DNA of 64,000 nt from Lentibacillus lipolyticus (lineage in GTDB: Bacteria > Bacillota > Bacilli > Bacillales > Amphibacillaceae): positions 19,178 to 83,177 of the forward strand of contig SEIO01000009.1 in assembly GCA_004145795.1 (NCBI GenBank). Reading direction: 5' to 3'. Below the pieces are notes generated by a model. It was not told the origin of the DNA. It made no database searches and saw only the letters and a program-made list of their open reading frames with translations. A program made the position numbers and the translations under genes. The first letter of the stretch is position 1. Each line of letters begins with the position of its first letter. Below are positions 38,179-49,245 of the stretch, piece after piece.

Positions 38179-39555
38179 CTACTTTCCGAGACAAAACTGG
38201 GAAAATAATTGATCAATCAAACTGTCACTGGCAGTATCACCGATAATCTCCCCCAGAAACTCCCATGTTCTGGTGACATCGATTTGCACAATATCCAGCG
38301 GCATATCCATTTCCAGACTTCCCATAGCATCTTCCAATGCTTGTTTAGCCTGCTTAAGCAGCTGGATATGCCTTACATTGGATACATACGTCATATCTCC
38401 AGTATCCACATCGCCAGCGAAAAACGTCTTGGCAATAGCAGTTTCCAGCTGATCAATTCCCTCTTCCCTAATAAGTGATGTTGTAATAACAGGTTTTCCA
38501 TCAGCTAGCTTATTTACTTTATCTAAGTCAAGTTTCGGCTCAAGGTCTGTCTTATTAACAATCACGATATAATCAAGTCCCTGTACTGCTTCAAATAATT
38601 TCTCGTCTTCAACGGTTAGTGGTTCATTATGGTTCAGCACAAATAAAACGAGGTCTGCATCCTGCAGTACTTCCCGGGATCTATCTACACCAATTTTTTC
38701 CACAATATCTTCCGTTTCCCGGATACCTGCAGTGTCGACCAGCCTAAGGGGAACACCACGGACATTGACATATTCCTCAATGATATCACGGGTTGTTCCT
38801 GGTACTTCTGTCACAATAGCCTTATTTTCCTGCACGAGCGTGTTCATCAAGGATGATTTACCGACATTCGGCCGCCCAATGATGGCTGTGGCCAAGCCCT
38901 CACGCAGAATTTTCCCTTGTTTGGCAACTTGCAGCAAATGTTCCAGTTCTCCGTGAACTTCTTTCGTCTTTTCCTGCATCATGGTATTCGACATTTCTTC
39001 CACATCATCATATTCCGGATAATCAATATTCACTTCTACGTGTGCGACTGTTTCCAAAAGTTCCTGTCTGAGCCTTCCAATCAACTCCGACAATCGCCCA
39101 TCCATCTGTTTAAGCGCAACAGACATCGCCTTATCGGTTTTGGACCGGATAACATCCATCACCGCTTCTGCCTGAGATAAATCAATCCGGCCATGAAGAA
39201 ATGCCCGCTTCGTAAATTCACCGGGCTCGGCAATCCGGACCCCTTTTTCCAAGACAATCTCCAACACTCGGTTGACCGCAACCATACCACCGTGGCAATT
39301 TATCTCTACAACATCTTCTCTTGTAAAAGTCTTTGGTGCACGCATAACAGTTACCATCACTTCTTCAGCAACTTCGTTTTCAACAGGATCGATTATTTTC
39401 CCGTAATGGATTGTGTGCGTATTCACCTCAAGTAAATCTTTATCGTGAAACAGCTCAGCCGTTACAGGAATCGCTTGTTCCCCACTGATTCGGACAATCG
39501 ATATAGCACCTTCACCAACCGGTGTCGAAATAGCAGCTATCGTATCATTCTCCAT
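38179..39555 (-). CDS. mnmE: tRNA-modification GTPase MnmE (TrmE)
   Basis: 458 aa from ATG 39555 (GATGGAGGTGAAG upstream). An N-terminal folate-binding domain (1-118) is followed by a helical domain split by the G domain, with GRPNVGKSS and [10 protein letters not shown]. The C-terminal FCLGK carries the conserved Cys. It acts with MnmG on wobble U34. First gene of the operon. Confidence 0.97.
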   Translation of the reverse strand: MENDTIAAISTPVGEGAISIVRISGEQAIPVTAELFHDKDLLEVNTHTIHYGKIIDPVENEVAEEVMVTVMRAPKTFTREDVVEINCHGGMVAVNRVLEIVLEKGVRIAEPGEFTKRAFLHGRIDLSQAEAVMDVIRSKTDKAMSVALKQMDGRLSELIGRLRQELLETVAHVEVNIDYPEYDDVEEMSNTMMQEKTKEVHGELEHLLQVAKQGKILREGLATAIIGRPNVGKSSLMNTLVQENKAIVTEVPGTTRDIIEEYVNVRGVPLRLVDTAGIRETEDIVEKIGVDRSREVLQDADLVLFVLNHNEPLTVEDEKLFEAVQGLDYIVIVNKTDLEPKLDLDKVNKLADGKPVITTSLIREEGIDQLETAIAKTFFAGDVDTGDMTYVSNVRHIQLLKQAKQALEDAMGSLEMDMPLDIVQIDVTRTWEFLGEIIGDTASDSLIDQLFSQFCLGK

Positions 39556-39657
39556 TTGCTTCACCTCCATCTTTTCCAGTCAGTTATCTATATAAAGTCA
39601 TTTATTTTTATACGCCACTAACTTAATAGAGTATCATAAATCCAGTAAAAAATAAAC

Positions 39658-39712
39658 TTATCCACAATGTTAGCAATTTTATTTTCCGTAAATAATACTC
39701 CTTCTATCCACA
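39658..39712. promoter_or_regulatory. DnaA boxes upstream of mnmE
   Basis: TTATCCACA (39658-39666, perfect) and CTATCCACA (39704-39712). They lie in the 347-base mnmE-jag spacer. Confidence 0.55.
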
Positions 39713-39727
39713 TGTGAATAGAAGGAG
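39698..39727. repeat. 30-bp near-perfect palindrome in the mnmE-jag spacer
   Basis: CTCCTTCTAT and ATAGAAGGAG flank CCACATGTGA; the only imperfection is one symmetric pair of mismatches. The second DnaA box is embedded in it. There is no T run, so it is unlikely to be a terminator. Confidence 0.6.
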
Positions 39728-39824
39728 TTGAAAGTTAAAAGTTATTAACAAGCCTTGCAGAATTCTATAACCTTGTCTTCCCTAAGAATCTCCGTACTTT
39801 CTTTCGCTGGCTCAGATGTAAACA

Positions 39825-39873
39825 TAAAAAATCCGAACTGATTGAAATAGCATTCAATCAGTTCGGATTTTTT
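39825..39873 (-). terminator. Terminator of rpmH/rnpA-yidC-jag
   Basis: ATCCGAACTGATTGAA pairs perfectly with TTCAATCAGTTCGGAT, with flanking A and T runs. Strong, and sequence-related to the htrC terminator at 6294-6343. Confidence 0.92.
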
Positions 39874-39902
39874 GTTTCCTCTACTCAGATATCCTAGCCT
39901 CT

Positions 39903-40520
39903 TTATAATGGTCTGATGACAATGTGACGGTTTGGTTCAAGGCCTTCTGAGGCTGTTGTCACTTGCTCATTATCTTGCAGTGCATGGTGAACTATTTTGC
40001 GTTCGAATGCCGGCATGGGCTCAAGTATCACTTCTTTATCAGTTTGTATTGCTTTATTGGCCATCTTATCGGCTAATGATTCCAAAGTTCCCTTCCGTCG
40101 GGCACGGTATCCTTGGGCATCAACTGTTACGACATAATGCACTTTACGATCTTTGTTTATAGCGAGATGGGCCAAATATTGAAGGGCGTTCAGCGTTTGA
40201 CCACGTTTGCCTATCATCATGGCGATGTTATCTCCATCCATATCATAAATTACCTGGTTACCCGTAACATTTGCTGTTATTTCCATTTGTATGCCCATAT
40301 TTTCCGCAATCTGCTGCAGATACTGGCGGACATCTTCAACTGGATCAGCTGCCATAGATACGTTGACAATAGCTTGTTTGGAACCGAAAATACCTAGAAT
40401 TCCTCTTTTTCCTTCATCAACAATGTCAACCTCAACCTGGTCCCTTGTGGTGTCTAACTGCTCTAGTGCTGATTGGACCGCTTCTTCAACCGTTTGGCCA
40501 CTAGCAGTTATTTCCCTCAC
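39903..40520 (-). CDS. jag: RNA-binding protein Jag / KhpB (SpoIIIJ-associated)
   Basis: 205 aa: Jag-N domain (1-50), KH domain with [15 protein letters not shown] near 122, and R3H domain at the C-terminus ([11 protein letters not shown]). It binds RNA and affects cell elongation and division with KhpA. The start is GTG, overlapping the yidC stop (GTGA), so the two are translationally coupled. Confidence 0.95.
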   Translation of the reverse strand: MREITASGQTVEEAVQSALEQLDTTRDQVEVDIVDEGKRGILGIFGSKQAIVNVSMAADPVEDVRQYLQQIAENMGIQMEITANVTGNQVIYDMDGDNIAMMIGKRGQTLNALQYLAHLAINKDRKVHYVVTVDAQGYRARRKGTLESLADKMANKAIQTDKEVILEPMPAFERKIVHHALQDNEQVTTASEGLEPNRHIVIRPL

Positions 40521-41284
40521 TTTTTGTCTCCCCCAGTTTTATTATCATTCATCATTGGCTTTCGGATTAAAATCGTCTGTGCCACCATGAACACGTTACC
40601 TACCACCCAGTACAGTGCAAGTGCTGCCGGGAAGAAAAACGCAAAAACCGTAATCATGATTGGCATTACATACAGCATGACCATCATTTGCGGGTTTTGA
40701 GCTGCCGGACTGCCTGCCATCATTAATTTTTGCTGCAGAAATGTTGCACCGCCAGCAATTAGTGGCAAAATATAGTCCGGAGATCCCAATTCAAACCATA
40801 GAAAAGGATGCTGTTGAACCTCTGTCGTACGCATAATCGCATGGTACATCGCAATCAGAATCGGCATCTGCACAAATATCGGCAGACAGCCTGCGAGTGG
40901 ATTGACCCCATGCTTTTGGAATAGCTGCATCGTTTCTTGCTGCAGTTTTTGCTGTGTATTCGCATCTTTTGACGCGTATTTCTGTTGCAGTTCCTTTAGT
41001 TCAGGCTGGATATCCTGCATTGCTTTGGAACTTTTCAGCTGTTTAATGTTCAACGGAAGCAGTAACAGCCGAATAAAAATCGTCAAAACAATAATGGACA
41101 GACCGTAACTGCCACTGAATAACTCAGCTAAATATTTAATCACCCATGACAAAGGATATACAAAATATGAATTCCAAATGCCTGTACTTTCCGGCGTTAT
41201 CGGTTCATTAATTTGCGTACATCCGGATAAAAACACTACCAGCCCAATCCCAGCAGCCAGTAATAACAATTTTTTACGCAACAT
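40517..41284 (-). CDS. yidC: Membrane protein insertase YidC (SpoIIIJ type)
   Basis: 255 aa. Lipoprotein signal with Cys22 (FLSGC), five membrane helices including [20 protein letters not shown] with the functional Arg, and a Lys-rich tail. It inserts membrane proteins and, in the SpoIIIJ form, is needed for sigma-G activation during sporulation. AGGAGG precedes the ATG. Operon with rnpA and jag. Confidence 0.96.
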   Translation of the reverse strand: MLRKKLLLLAAGIGLVVFLSGCTQINEPITPESTGIWNSYFVYPLSWVIKYLAELFSGSYGLSIIVLTIFIRLLLLPLNIKQLKSSKAMQDIQPELKELQQKYASKDANTQQKLQQETMQLFQKHGVNPLAGCLPIFVQMPILIAMYHAIMRTTEVQQHPFLWFELGSPDYILPLIAGGATFLQQKLMMAGSPAAQNPQMMVMLYVMPIMITVFAFFFPAALALYWVVGNVFMVAQTILIRKPMMNDNKTGGDKK

Positions 41285-41379
41285 ATTTCCTCCTAACTAA
41301 CAAACCCCTATGCATCCGATTTTTTCATATTTATTTTACCATTAATATAAAGACAGATTCTATATAAAAATGAAAAACA

Positions 41380-41727
41380 CTAACATTTTTTTGACAGAAG
41401 TTTTTCTTTGGACAATAAATGAATTAAACTTTTTTTAACGTCATGATAGCTCATCTGTTTTGTGGGTTGCCGTGCAATAATGACAATATCATATGCCGGG
41501 CCAATACGTGCTTCCAGTTCATGAAATGCTTCCCGCAAGTAACGCTTAATCCGATTCCTTGTGACAGCATTACCGATCTTCTTCCCAACTGATAGACCGA
41601 TGCGAAAATGCGTTTGCCCCGGCTTCTTAATATAATATAGAACAAGTTGCCTATTTGCAAATGACTTACCATGTTGAAACACATGTTGAAATTCTTTATT
41701 CGCTTTTATCCGATATAACTTTTTCAA
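41380..41727 (-). CDS. rnpA: Ribonuclease P protein component
   Basis: 115 aa starting at TTG 41727 (AAAGGTGATT 7 bases upstream), as in B. subtilis. The RNR motif lies in [15 protein letters not shown]. It assists the RNase P RNA in maturing tRNA 5' ends. Directly downstream of rpmH. Confidence 0.95.
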   Translation of the reverse strand: MKKLYRIKANKEFQHVFQHGKSFANRQLVLYYIKKPGQTHFRIGLSVGKKIGNAVTRNRIKRYLREAFHELEARIGPAYDIVIIARQPTKQMSYHDVKKSLIHLLSKEKLLSKKC

Positions 41728-41835
41728 TATAATCACCTTTTACATACAATCAGGATGACTCTTCCTGGTCTTAGCCAGGAAGTTGTCCACCCCTATGTTT
41801 ACAGCTTTCTGCCAACCTGTATATCCCCTAAAGTG

Positions 41836-41865
41836 GAAAAAAGACCACTGAAAAATCAGTGGTCT
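41836..41865 (-). terminator. Attenuator/terminator between rpmH and rnpA
   Basis: On the minus strand AGACCACTGA and TCAGTGGTCT pair around a 4-base loop and are followed by six T. It should limit readthrough from rpmH into rnpA. The stem overlaps the rpmH stop codon. Confidence 0.85.
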
Positions 41866-41998
41866 ATGCAGATAATACTTTTCTCCCTTTACGACGGCGA
41901 CGTTTCAAAACTTGACGGCCGTCTTTCGTGCTCATACGGTTACGGAAACCGTGCACCTTTTTACGTTTACGATTATTTGGCTGAAATGGTCGTTTCAT
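41864..41998 (-). CDS. rpmH: 50S ribosomal protein L34
   Basis: 44 aa, [19 protein letters not shown] at the N-terminus and a basic tail, the standard L34. Stop codon at 41864-41866. GAGGAGGTGTAGGATAA precedes the ATG. Divergent from dnaA across oriC. Confidence 0.98.
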   Translation of the reverse strand: MKRPFQPNNRKRKKVHGFRNRMSTKDGRQVLKRRRRKGRKVLSA

Positions 41999-42063
41999 TT
42001 ATCCTACACCTCCTCGAGGAATTACAAACTTCATTCAGTTCATTTCCAATGACAGTCTAAATC

Positions 42064-42093
42064 ATTATAAGGAATACAACTCCTGCCTGTCAA
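42064..42093 (-). promoter_or_regulatory. rpmH promoter
   Basis: Consensus TTGACA (42088-42093) and TATAAT (42064-42069) on the minus strand with an 18-base spacer, 66 bases before rpmH. Confidence 0.8.
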
Positions 42094-42111
42094 CTTCCCC
42101 TCTTCAAAAAA

Positions 42112-42452
42112 TTATCCACATACACTTGTGTTCCTCTTTTCGACATTTTTCTTCTATCCACAACACCTATCGACAGTTCACTCACAAAATATAGTAGTGT
42201 GGACATCTGGTATCTACAAGCGGTAGAAACTGTGGATAACTTACGGAAATCCGTTGCACATAAAGTTTTTTTTTGGTATTATGTTTGTGTTTCAACATGT
42301 GTATATCCATAACAGCTTTTTTACTTCTCCACAGGTTGTGGATAGAGTGTGGATAGTTGTTCACATCCTTGTGTCCTTTCTTATTAACAATAATGTGGAT
42401 AATGCAAACAACCAGACACTTGCTTCTTAATACAAGCGTTTCCCTATCCACA
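42112..42452. promoter_or_regulatory. oriC upstream DnaA-box cluster (incA/incB-like)
   Basis: Perfect TTATCCACA boxes at 42112-42120, 42231-42239 (inverted) and 42394-42402 (inverted). One-mismatch boxes lie at 42154-42162, 42337-42345, 42348-42356 and 42444-42452. The region lies between rpmH and dnaA. It should bind DnaA-ATP to build the initiation complex and repress dnaA. Confidence 0.9.
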
Positions 42453-42571
42453 ATTAAATAAAAGCAATACGACCAATTCACGGACCTTTCCATCTTTCAC
42501 TCCCAGAACCTTTGAAGGATTGAGGAAGGGTTTTTCTATCGTCAGCTATACAATGAAAGGGGTGAGCCATT

Positions 42572-43924
42572 ATGGAGAATATTGATGACTTATGGAACGC
42601 TGCACTAAAAAGCATTGAAGACAAAATAAGCAAGCCAAGCTTTGACACATGGCTTAAAAATACGAAAGCCGAATCACTGAACAACAATACACTGACCGTA
42701 TCCGCACCGAACGAATTCGCTCGGGACTGGCTGGAAGGAAGATATACCAAGCTGATTGATGAAATCCTTCTGGAACTCACTGGTGCAGAATTATCCACTC
42801 GATTTATCATCCCTGATGCGCAGGAGCCAGAAGAGGATACCAGTCAGACGCCAAAGAAAATACCAAAAACGGATCATGCAGATACGGCGGATACTGCAAA
42901 AACAATGCTGAACTCGAAATATACCTTTGACACATTTGTCATCGGATCAGGCAACCGGTTTGCACATGCTGCATCTCTTGCAGTTGCTGAAGCACCGGCA
43001 AAAGCGTACAATCCTCTATTTATTTACGGTGGTGTCGGACTGGGAAAAACCCATCTGATGCATGCAATCGGACATTATGTACAGGATCATAATCCAAAAG
43101 CCAAAGTCGACTATTTAACATCAGAAAAATTCACGAATGAATTTATCAATGCGATTATGGATAACAAAGCAGCCAACTTCCGGAACAAGTATCGAAATGT
43201 GGACATCTTATTGATTGATGATATTCAGTTTCTTGCTGGAAAAGAACAAACACAAGAAGAATTTTTCCATACATTTAATACATTGCATGAGGAAAATAAG
43301 CAAATCATTATTTCCAGTGACCGTCCGCCAAAAGAAATACCAACACTGGAAGACCGGCTGCGATCCAGATTTGAGTGGGGACTGATCACAGACATTACGC
43401 CACCGGATTTGGAAACAAGAATTGCTATTTTAAATAAAAAAGCAAAAGCGGAAGGACTCGATATCCCAAATGAAGTAATGCTTTACATTGCTAATCAGAT
43501 TGATACCAATATTCGTGAGCTGGAAGGTGCACTTATCCGGGTTGTTGCCTATTCATCCTTGGTCAACCAAGATATCGATGCCTCCCTTGCTGCAGATGCA
43601 CTAAAGGATATCATTCCAAGCAGTAAGCCGCGCACCATAACCATCCAGAGCATCCAGGAAGCAGTCGGCGAAAAATACAATGTGAAACTGGAAGACTTTG
43701 CTGCCAAAAAGCGAACGAAATCTATTGCTTTCCCTCGACAGATTGCGATGTACCTGTCACGGGAGCTCACAGATTTCTCCCTTCCAAAAATCGGAGAAGA
43801 ATTTGGGGGCAGAGACCATACAACGGTAATTCATGCGCATGAAAAAGTCGTTAAAACAATGGAAAATGACACGTTGCTGCAAAAGGATATCGAAGAATTA
43901 AAGGAACAGTTGAAATCATTTTAG
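42572..43924 (+). CDS. dnaA: Chromosomal replication initiator DnaA
   Basis: 450 aa. Domain I (1-85), a short linker with [11 protein letters not shown]+ domain III with Walker [14 protein letters not shown] near 155 and Walker B LLIDDIQF, and domain IV with the DNA-binding [13 protein letters not shown]. It binds TTATCCACA boxes, melts the origin and loads DnaC. GAAAGGGGTGAGCC precedes the ATG. Confidence 0.98.
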   Translation: MENIDDLWNAALKSIEDKISKPSFDTWLKNTKAESLNNNTLTVSAPNEFARDWLEGRYTKLIDEILLELTGAELSTRFIIPDAQEPEEDTSQTPKKIPKTDHADTADTAKTMLNSKYTFDTFVIGSGNRFAHAASLAVAEAPAKAYNPLFIYGGVGLGKTHLMHAIGHYVQDHNPKAKVDYLTSEKFTNEFINAIMDNKAANFRNKYRNVDILLIDDIQFLAGKEQTQEEFFHTFNTLHEENKQIIISSDRPPKEIPTLEDRLRSRFEWGLITDITPPDLETRIAILNKKAKAEGLDIPNEVMLYIANQIDTNIRELEGALIRVVAYSSLVNQDIDASLAADALKDIIPSSKPRTITIQSIQEAVGEKYNVKLEDFAAKKRTKSIAFPRQIAMYLSRELTDFSLPKIGEEFGGRDHTTVIHAHEKVVKTMENDTLLQKDIEELKEQLKSF

Positions 43925-43944
43925 TTTATTAACCCTGTTCACTA

Positions 43945-44027
43945 TGTGGATAAACAAGTCAGACTTATGAACGTTCTGTCCACATGTGAATAACTGCTGT
44001 ATTCGCCATGTTTCGCAGATATCCACA
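43945..44027. promoter_or_regulatory. oriC downstream DnaA boxes (incC-like)
   Basis: TGTGGATAA (43945-43953, perfect), TGTGAATAA (43985-43993) and ATATCCACA (44019-44027). They lie between dnaA and dnaN, beside the unwinding tract. Confidence 0.85.
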
Positions 44028-44035
44028 TAATCACA

Positions 44036-44090
44036 GGCCTTACTATTATTATTACTGTATTTTTATAAATAAATAATATAAATATGCATC
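44036..44090. other. oriC unwinding element with DnaA-trio-like tract
   Basis: A short GC patch (CAGGCC) is followed by CTATTATTATTACTG, whose complement reads 3'-GAT-AAT-AAT-AAT-GAC. It then runs into TTTTTATAAATAAATAATATAAATA. This mirrors the B. subtilis basal unwinding system: DnaA boxes, GC clamp, trios and AT-rich DNA. Confidence 0.75.
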
Positions 44091-44109
44091 TAAAAGGAGA
44101 ATCCATTTC

Positions 44110-45246
44110 ATGAAATTTGTCATTCAGCGTGACCAACTCATTTCCAGTGTGCAAGATGTCATGAAAGCTATCTCATCGAAAGCTGCTATTCCTATTCTGA
44201 CTGGAATGAAAATAGATGCTAAACCAGATGGCATCACATTAACTGGAAGTGATTCTGATATCTCCATTGAATCTCATATCCCTGCTGAAGAAGATGGTAT
44301 TGTGCATGCAGAACAAATAGAGGAAGGAAGTATTGTTGTACAGGCTCGTTATTTCCCAGATATTATTCGTAAACTTCCAGAAAAAACAGTTGAAATTGAA
44401 GCAGATGAAAGTTTAAATGTCACCATCCGTTCCGGAAAAGCCGTATTCAACTTAAATGGACAGGATGCAGACGAATACCCGAAATTGCCCAAACTGCAGA
44501 CAGATGACAGTTTTGAGATTCAGAGTGATCTCCTTAAAAGCCTTATTAAACAAACTGGTTTTGCTGTCTCTACGATGGAAACGAGACCAATTCTTACCGG
44601 TGTGAATGTGAAAATTGAAGAGGAAACACTTCATTTCACAGCAACAGACAGTCACCGGCTGGCATCAAGAACAGTTCCAATTAACGATGTACATGGACAA
44701 TTTTCAAGTATTGTCGTACCAGGTAAAAGCCTTAATGAATTATACAAAATTCTTGATGATAAAGGCGATAAGGTTGAAATAAATGTGACAAGCAATCAAA
44801 TCCTGTTCCGGACCAAGCATCTGCAATTCCTGTCCAGACTGCTTGATGGAAATTACCCGGAAACATCTAGGCTTATCCCCGAAAAAAGCCAGACAAAGCT
44901 TCATGTAAAAACAAAAGAACTGATTGATACGATTGACCGTGCATCCCTGCTTGCCAGAGATGAACGCAATAATGTCGTTAAACTAACAACAAAGGATAAT
45001 CGACTACTGCAGATTACGAGCAACTCTCCGGAAGTCGGACAAGTTGCAGAGGAAGTTTCTGTTCAATCCATGGAAGGAGAAGATCTGAAGATTTCATTCA
45101 GTTCCAAATATATGCTGGATGCTTTAAAAGCCATTGAAAACGATGAAGTCATGATTGAATTTACCGGAGCAATGCGGCCGTTTATCATTAAACCGGCGAA
45201 CGGCGACCCTATTTTACAATTAATTCTTCCTGTCAGAACATATTAA
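44110..45246 (+). CDS. dnaN: DNA polymerase III beta sliding clamp
   Basis: 378 aa. Three clamp repeats are evident; the tail LQLILPVRTY is the family C-terminus. It tethers polymerase to DNA. AAAAGGAGAATCC precedes the ATG. Transcribed behind dnaA. Confidence 0.98.
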   Translation: MKFVIQRDQLISSVQDVMKAISSKAAIPILTGMKIDAKPDGITLTGSDSDISIESHIPAEEDGIVHAEQIEEGSIVVQARYFPDIIRKLPEKTVEIEADESLNVTIRSGKAVFNLNGQDADEYPKLPKLQTDDSFEIQSDLLKSLIKQTGFAVSTMETRPILTGVNVKIEEETLHFTATDSHRLASRTVPINDVHGQFSSIVVPGKSLNELYKILDDKGDKVEINVTSNQILFRTKHLQFLSRLLDGNYPETSRLIPEKSQTKLHVKTKELIDTIDRASLLARDERNNVVKLTTKDNRLLQITSNSPEVGQVAEEVSVQSMEGEDLKISFSSKYMLDALKAIENDEVMIEFTGAMRPFIIKPANGDPILQLILPVRTY

Positions 45247-45284
45247 TCATATTTTACACCTGTGCGCTGGTAAAGGATTCTGAC

Positions 45285-45339
45285 AGCCAGGACTGCTGAA
45301 TTCAGTAATCTACTCATTTTCAGCTGTCCTGGCTCTTTT
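45285..45339 (+). terminator. Long-stem terminator after dnaN
   Basis: AGCCAGGACTGCTGAA pairs with TTCAGCTGTCCTGGCT over 16 bp with one mismatch and is followed by CTTTTA. It separates dnaA-dnaN from the recF group; readthrough is possible because the T run is short. Confidence 0.7.
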
Positions 45340-45438
45340 AACGTCCTGCACTAAACACTTTCCTTAACGGCCAAACTTTAGTAAAATAGATAGGAAGTAT
45401 AAAAGTGTAACGATAATACTAAAAGTCTGGTGAATAGT

Positions 45439-45663
45439 ATGCATGTACATGAGAAAGTACCAATCAGCACAGACCACATTCCGCTGGGACAATTCATCAA
45501 ACTGTTGAATGTGCTTGATTCTGGAGGAATGGTTAAAGCCTACCTTCAAGATATTGGGGTGATGGTCAACGGTGAGCGCGAACATAGAAGAGGAAGAAAA
45601 CTGTACCCGGGTGATACAGTCGAGATGGAAGAGATTGGAACCTTTATCGTTTCCAAAGAATAA
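45439..45663 (+). CDS. rlbA: S4-domain RNA-binding protein YaaA/RlbA
   Basis: About 74 aa. The S4 motif lies in ITLGQFLKL-like PLGQFIKLLN, and GERREHRRG-like GEREHRRGRKLYPGD follows. It is related to ribosome-associated S4 proteins and lies before recF in most Bacilli. The start is ATG 45439 or GTG 45430; the ribosome binding site is weak for both. Confidence 0.9.
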   Translation: MHVHEKVPISTDHIPLGQFIKLLNVLDSGGMVKAYLQDIGVMVNGEREHRRGRKLYPGDTVEMEEIGTFIVSKE

Positions 45664-45678
45664 ACGCGGGGAATTTTC

Positions 45679-46791
45679 ATGAAAATTGAACAGTTGCAAC
45701 TGAAAAATTACCGAAACTATACACAATTGGACCTGACCTTTGATGATACCATTAACGTTATTATCGGGGAAAATGCCCAAGGAAAAACAAACTTGATGGA
45801 AGCAATCTACCTGCTTGCTTTTACGAAGTCACACCGAACCCCTAGGGAAAAAGAACTTATTCAATGGGAGCGTGAATATGCTACAATAAAGGGAGAGGTT
45901 CATAAAAGGAACCGAAATTTTCCGCTCGAGATTATTCTGTCGGCAAAAGGAAAAAAGGCAAAGCTTAATCACCTGGAACAAAAGCGTCTGAGCGAATATA
46001 TTGGTGCACTCAACGTTGTTATGTTTGCCCCGGAGCATTTGTCACTCGTCAAAGGACCACCCCAGATCAGAAGACGGTTTATTGATATGGAACTTGGCCA
46101 GATACAGCCGAGATATATATACCACTTGGGCCAATATCAAAAAACACTCAGACAACGCAACCATTTGCTGAAACAGATGCAACGGCGGGAGAAACAGGAC
46201 CCAACGATGCTGTATGTTTTGACAGATCAGCTAATTCAGCATGCTGCAATACTGCTGGAGCGCCGGTTCACTTTTCTGGAACTGCTCCGGAAATGGGCTT
46301 CACCTGTTCATTATAGCATCAGTCGCGGCAAGGAAGAGCTTGAGATCAGGTACTCTCCAACGATTGAGGTATCAGAATCAGCAAATAGGGAAAAGATAGA
46401 AACAGTATATACCAATAAATTCCATGAATTGCAGGAAAAAGAGATTGAACGTGGCACCACTTTAGCAGGACCGCACCGGGATGATCTCATTTTTTATGTG
46501 AACCAGAAAAATGTGCAGACCTTTGGATCCCAGGGACAGCAGAGGACTGCCGCATTGTCGGTGAAGCTGGCTGAGATTGAACTTATCTCCAGTGAGGTTG
46601 GTGAATATCCTGTCCTGCTTCTCGATGATGTATTAAGTGAACTGGATGATCACCGGCAGTCCCACTTATTGAACACTATTCAGGGAAAGGTCCAGACATT
46701 TGTATCCACAACAAGCGTTGATGGGATAAATCATGAGACATTGCAGGAAGCTGAACTATTCCATGTAAAAGACGGCGTCGCACATACATGA
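45679..46791 (+). CDS. recF: DNA replication and repair protein RecF
   Basis: 370 aa SMC-like ATPase. Walker [14 protein letters not shown] near 30, signature [17 protein letters not shown] and Walker [13 protein letters not shown]. It helps load RecA at single-strand gaps. The start is 15 bases after the rlbA stop, so it is in one operon with rlbA, remB and gyrB. Confidence 0.97.
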   Translation: MKIEQLQLKNYRNYTQLDLTFDDTINVIIGENAQGKTNLMEAIYLLAFTKSHRTPREKELIQWEREYATIKGEVHKRNRNFPLEIILSAKGKKAKLNHLEQKRLSEYIGALNVVMFAPEHLSLVKGPPQIRRRFIDMELGQIQPRYIYHLGQYQKTLRQRNHLLKQMQRREKQDPTMLYVLTDQLIQHAAILLERRFTFLELLRKWASPVHYSISRGKEELEIRYSPTIEVSESANREKIETVYTNKFHELQEKEIERGTTLAGPHRDDLIFYVNQKNVQTFGSQGQQRTAALSVKLAEIELISSEVGEYPVLLLDDVLSELDDHRQSHLLNTIQGKVQTFVSTTSVDGINHETLQEAELFHVKDGVAHT

Positions 46792-46806
46792 CAGTGGAGG
46801 GATACG

Positions 46807-49079
<2,273 letters not shown>

Positions 49080-49129
49080 TTACTCTACTTTTTTCGGCAG
49101 AGACAACACAGCTATGATTATATAGCAAT

Positions 49130-49218
49130 GAAATCGGCGAAATCCGATTTCCCCGGCAGTCGGCCGGCGGTTGTTACGTTGATGCCCCCGGCCGTGTGCA
49201 GCGTTACTGCGTTTTTTT
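49130..49218 (+). other. GC-rich structured gyrB-gyrA spacer
   Basis: Contains hairpin GAAATCGG/CCGATTTC (49130-49151), a longer CGGCCGG/CCGGCCG pairing (49161-49167 with 49188-49194), and a GCAG/CTGC stem directly followed by GTTTTTTT (49198-49218). This could be a terminator or a regulated leader. The stretch is much more GC-rich than its surroundings. Confidence 0.5.
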
Positions 49219-49245
49219 CAGGAAGTGAGATTTGGAGGTATTTTA

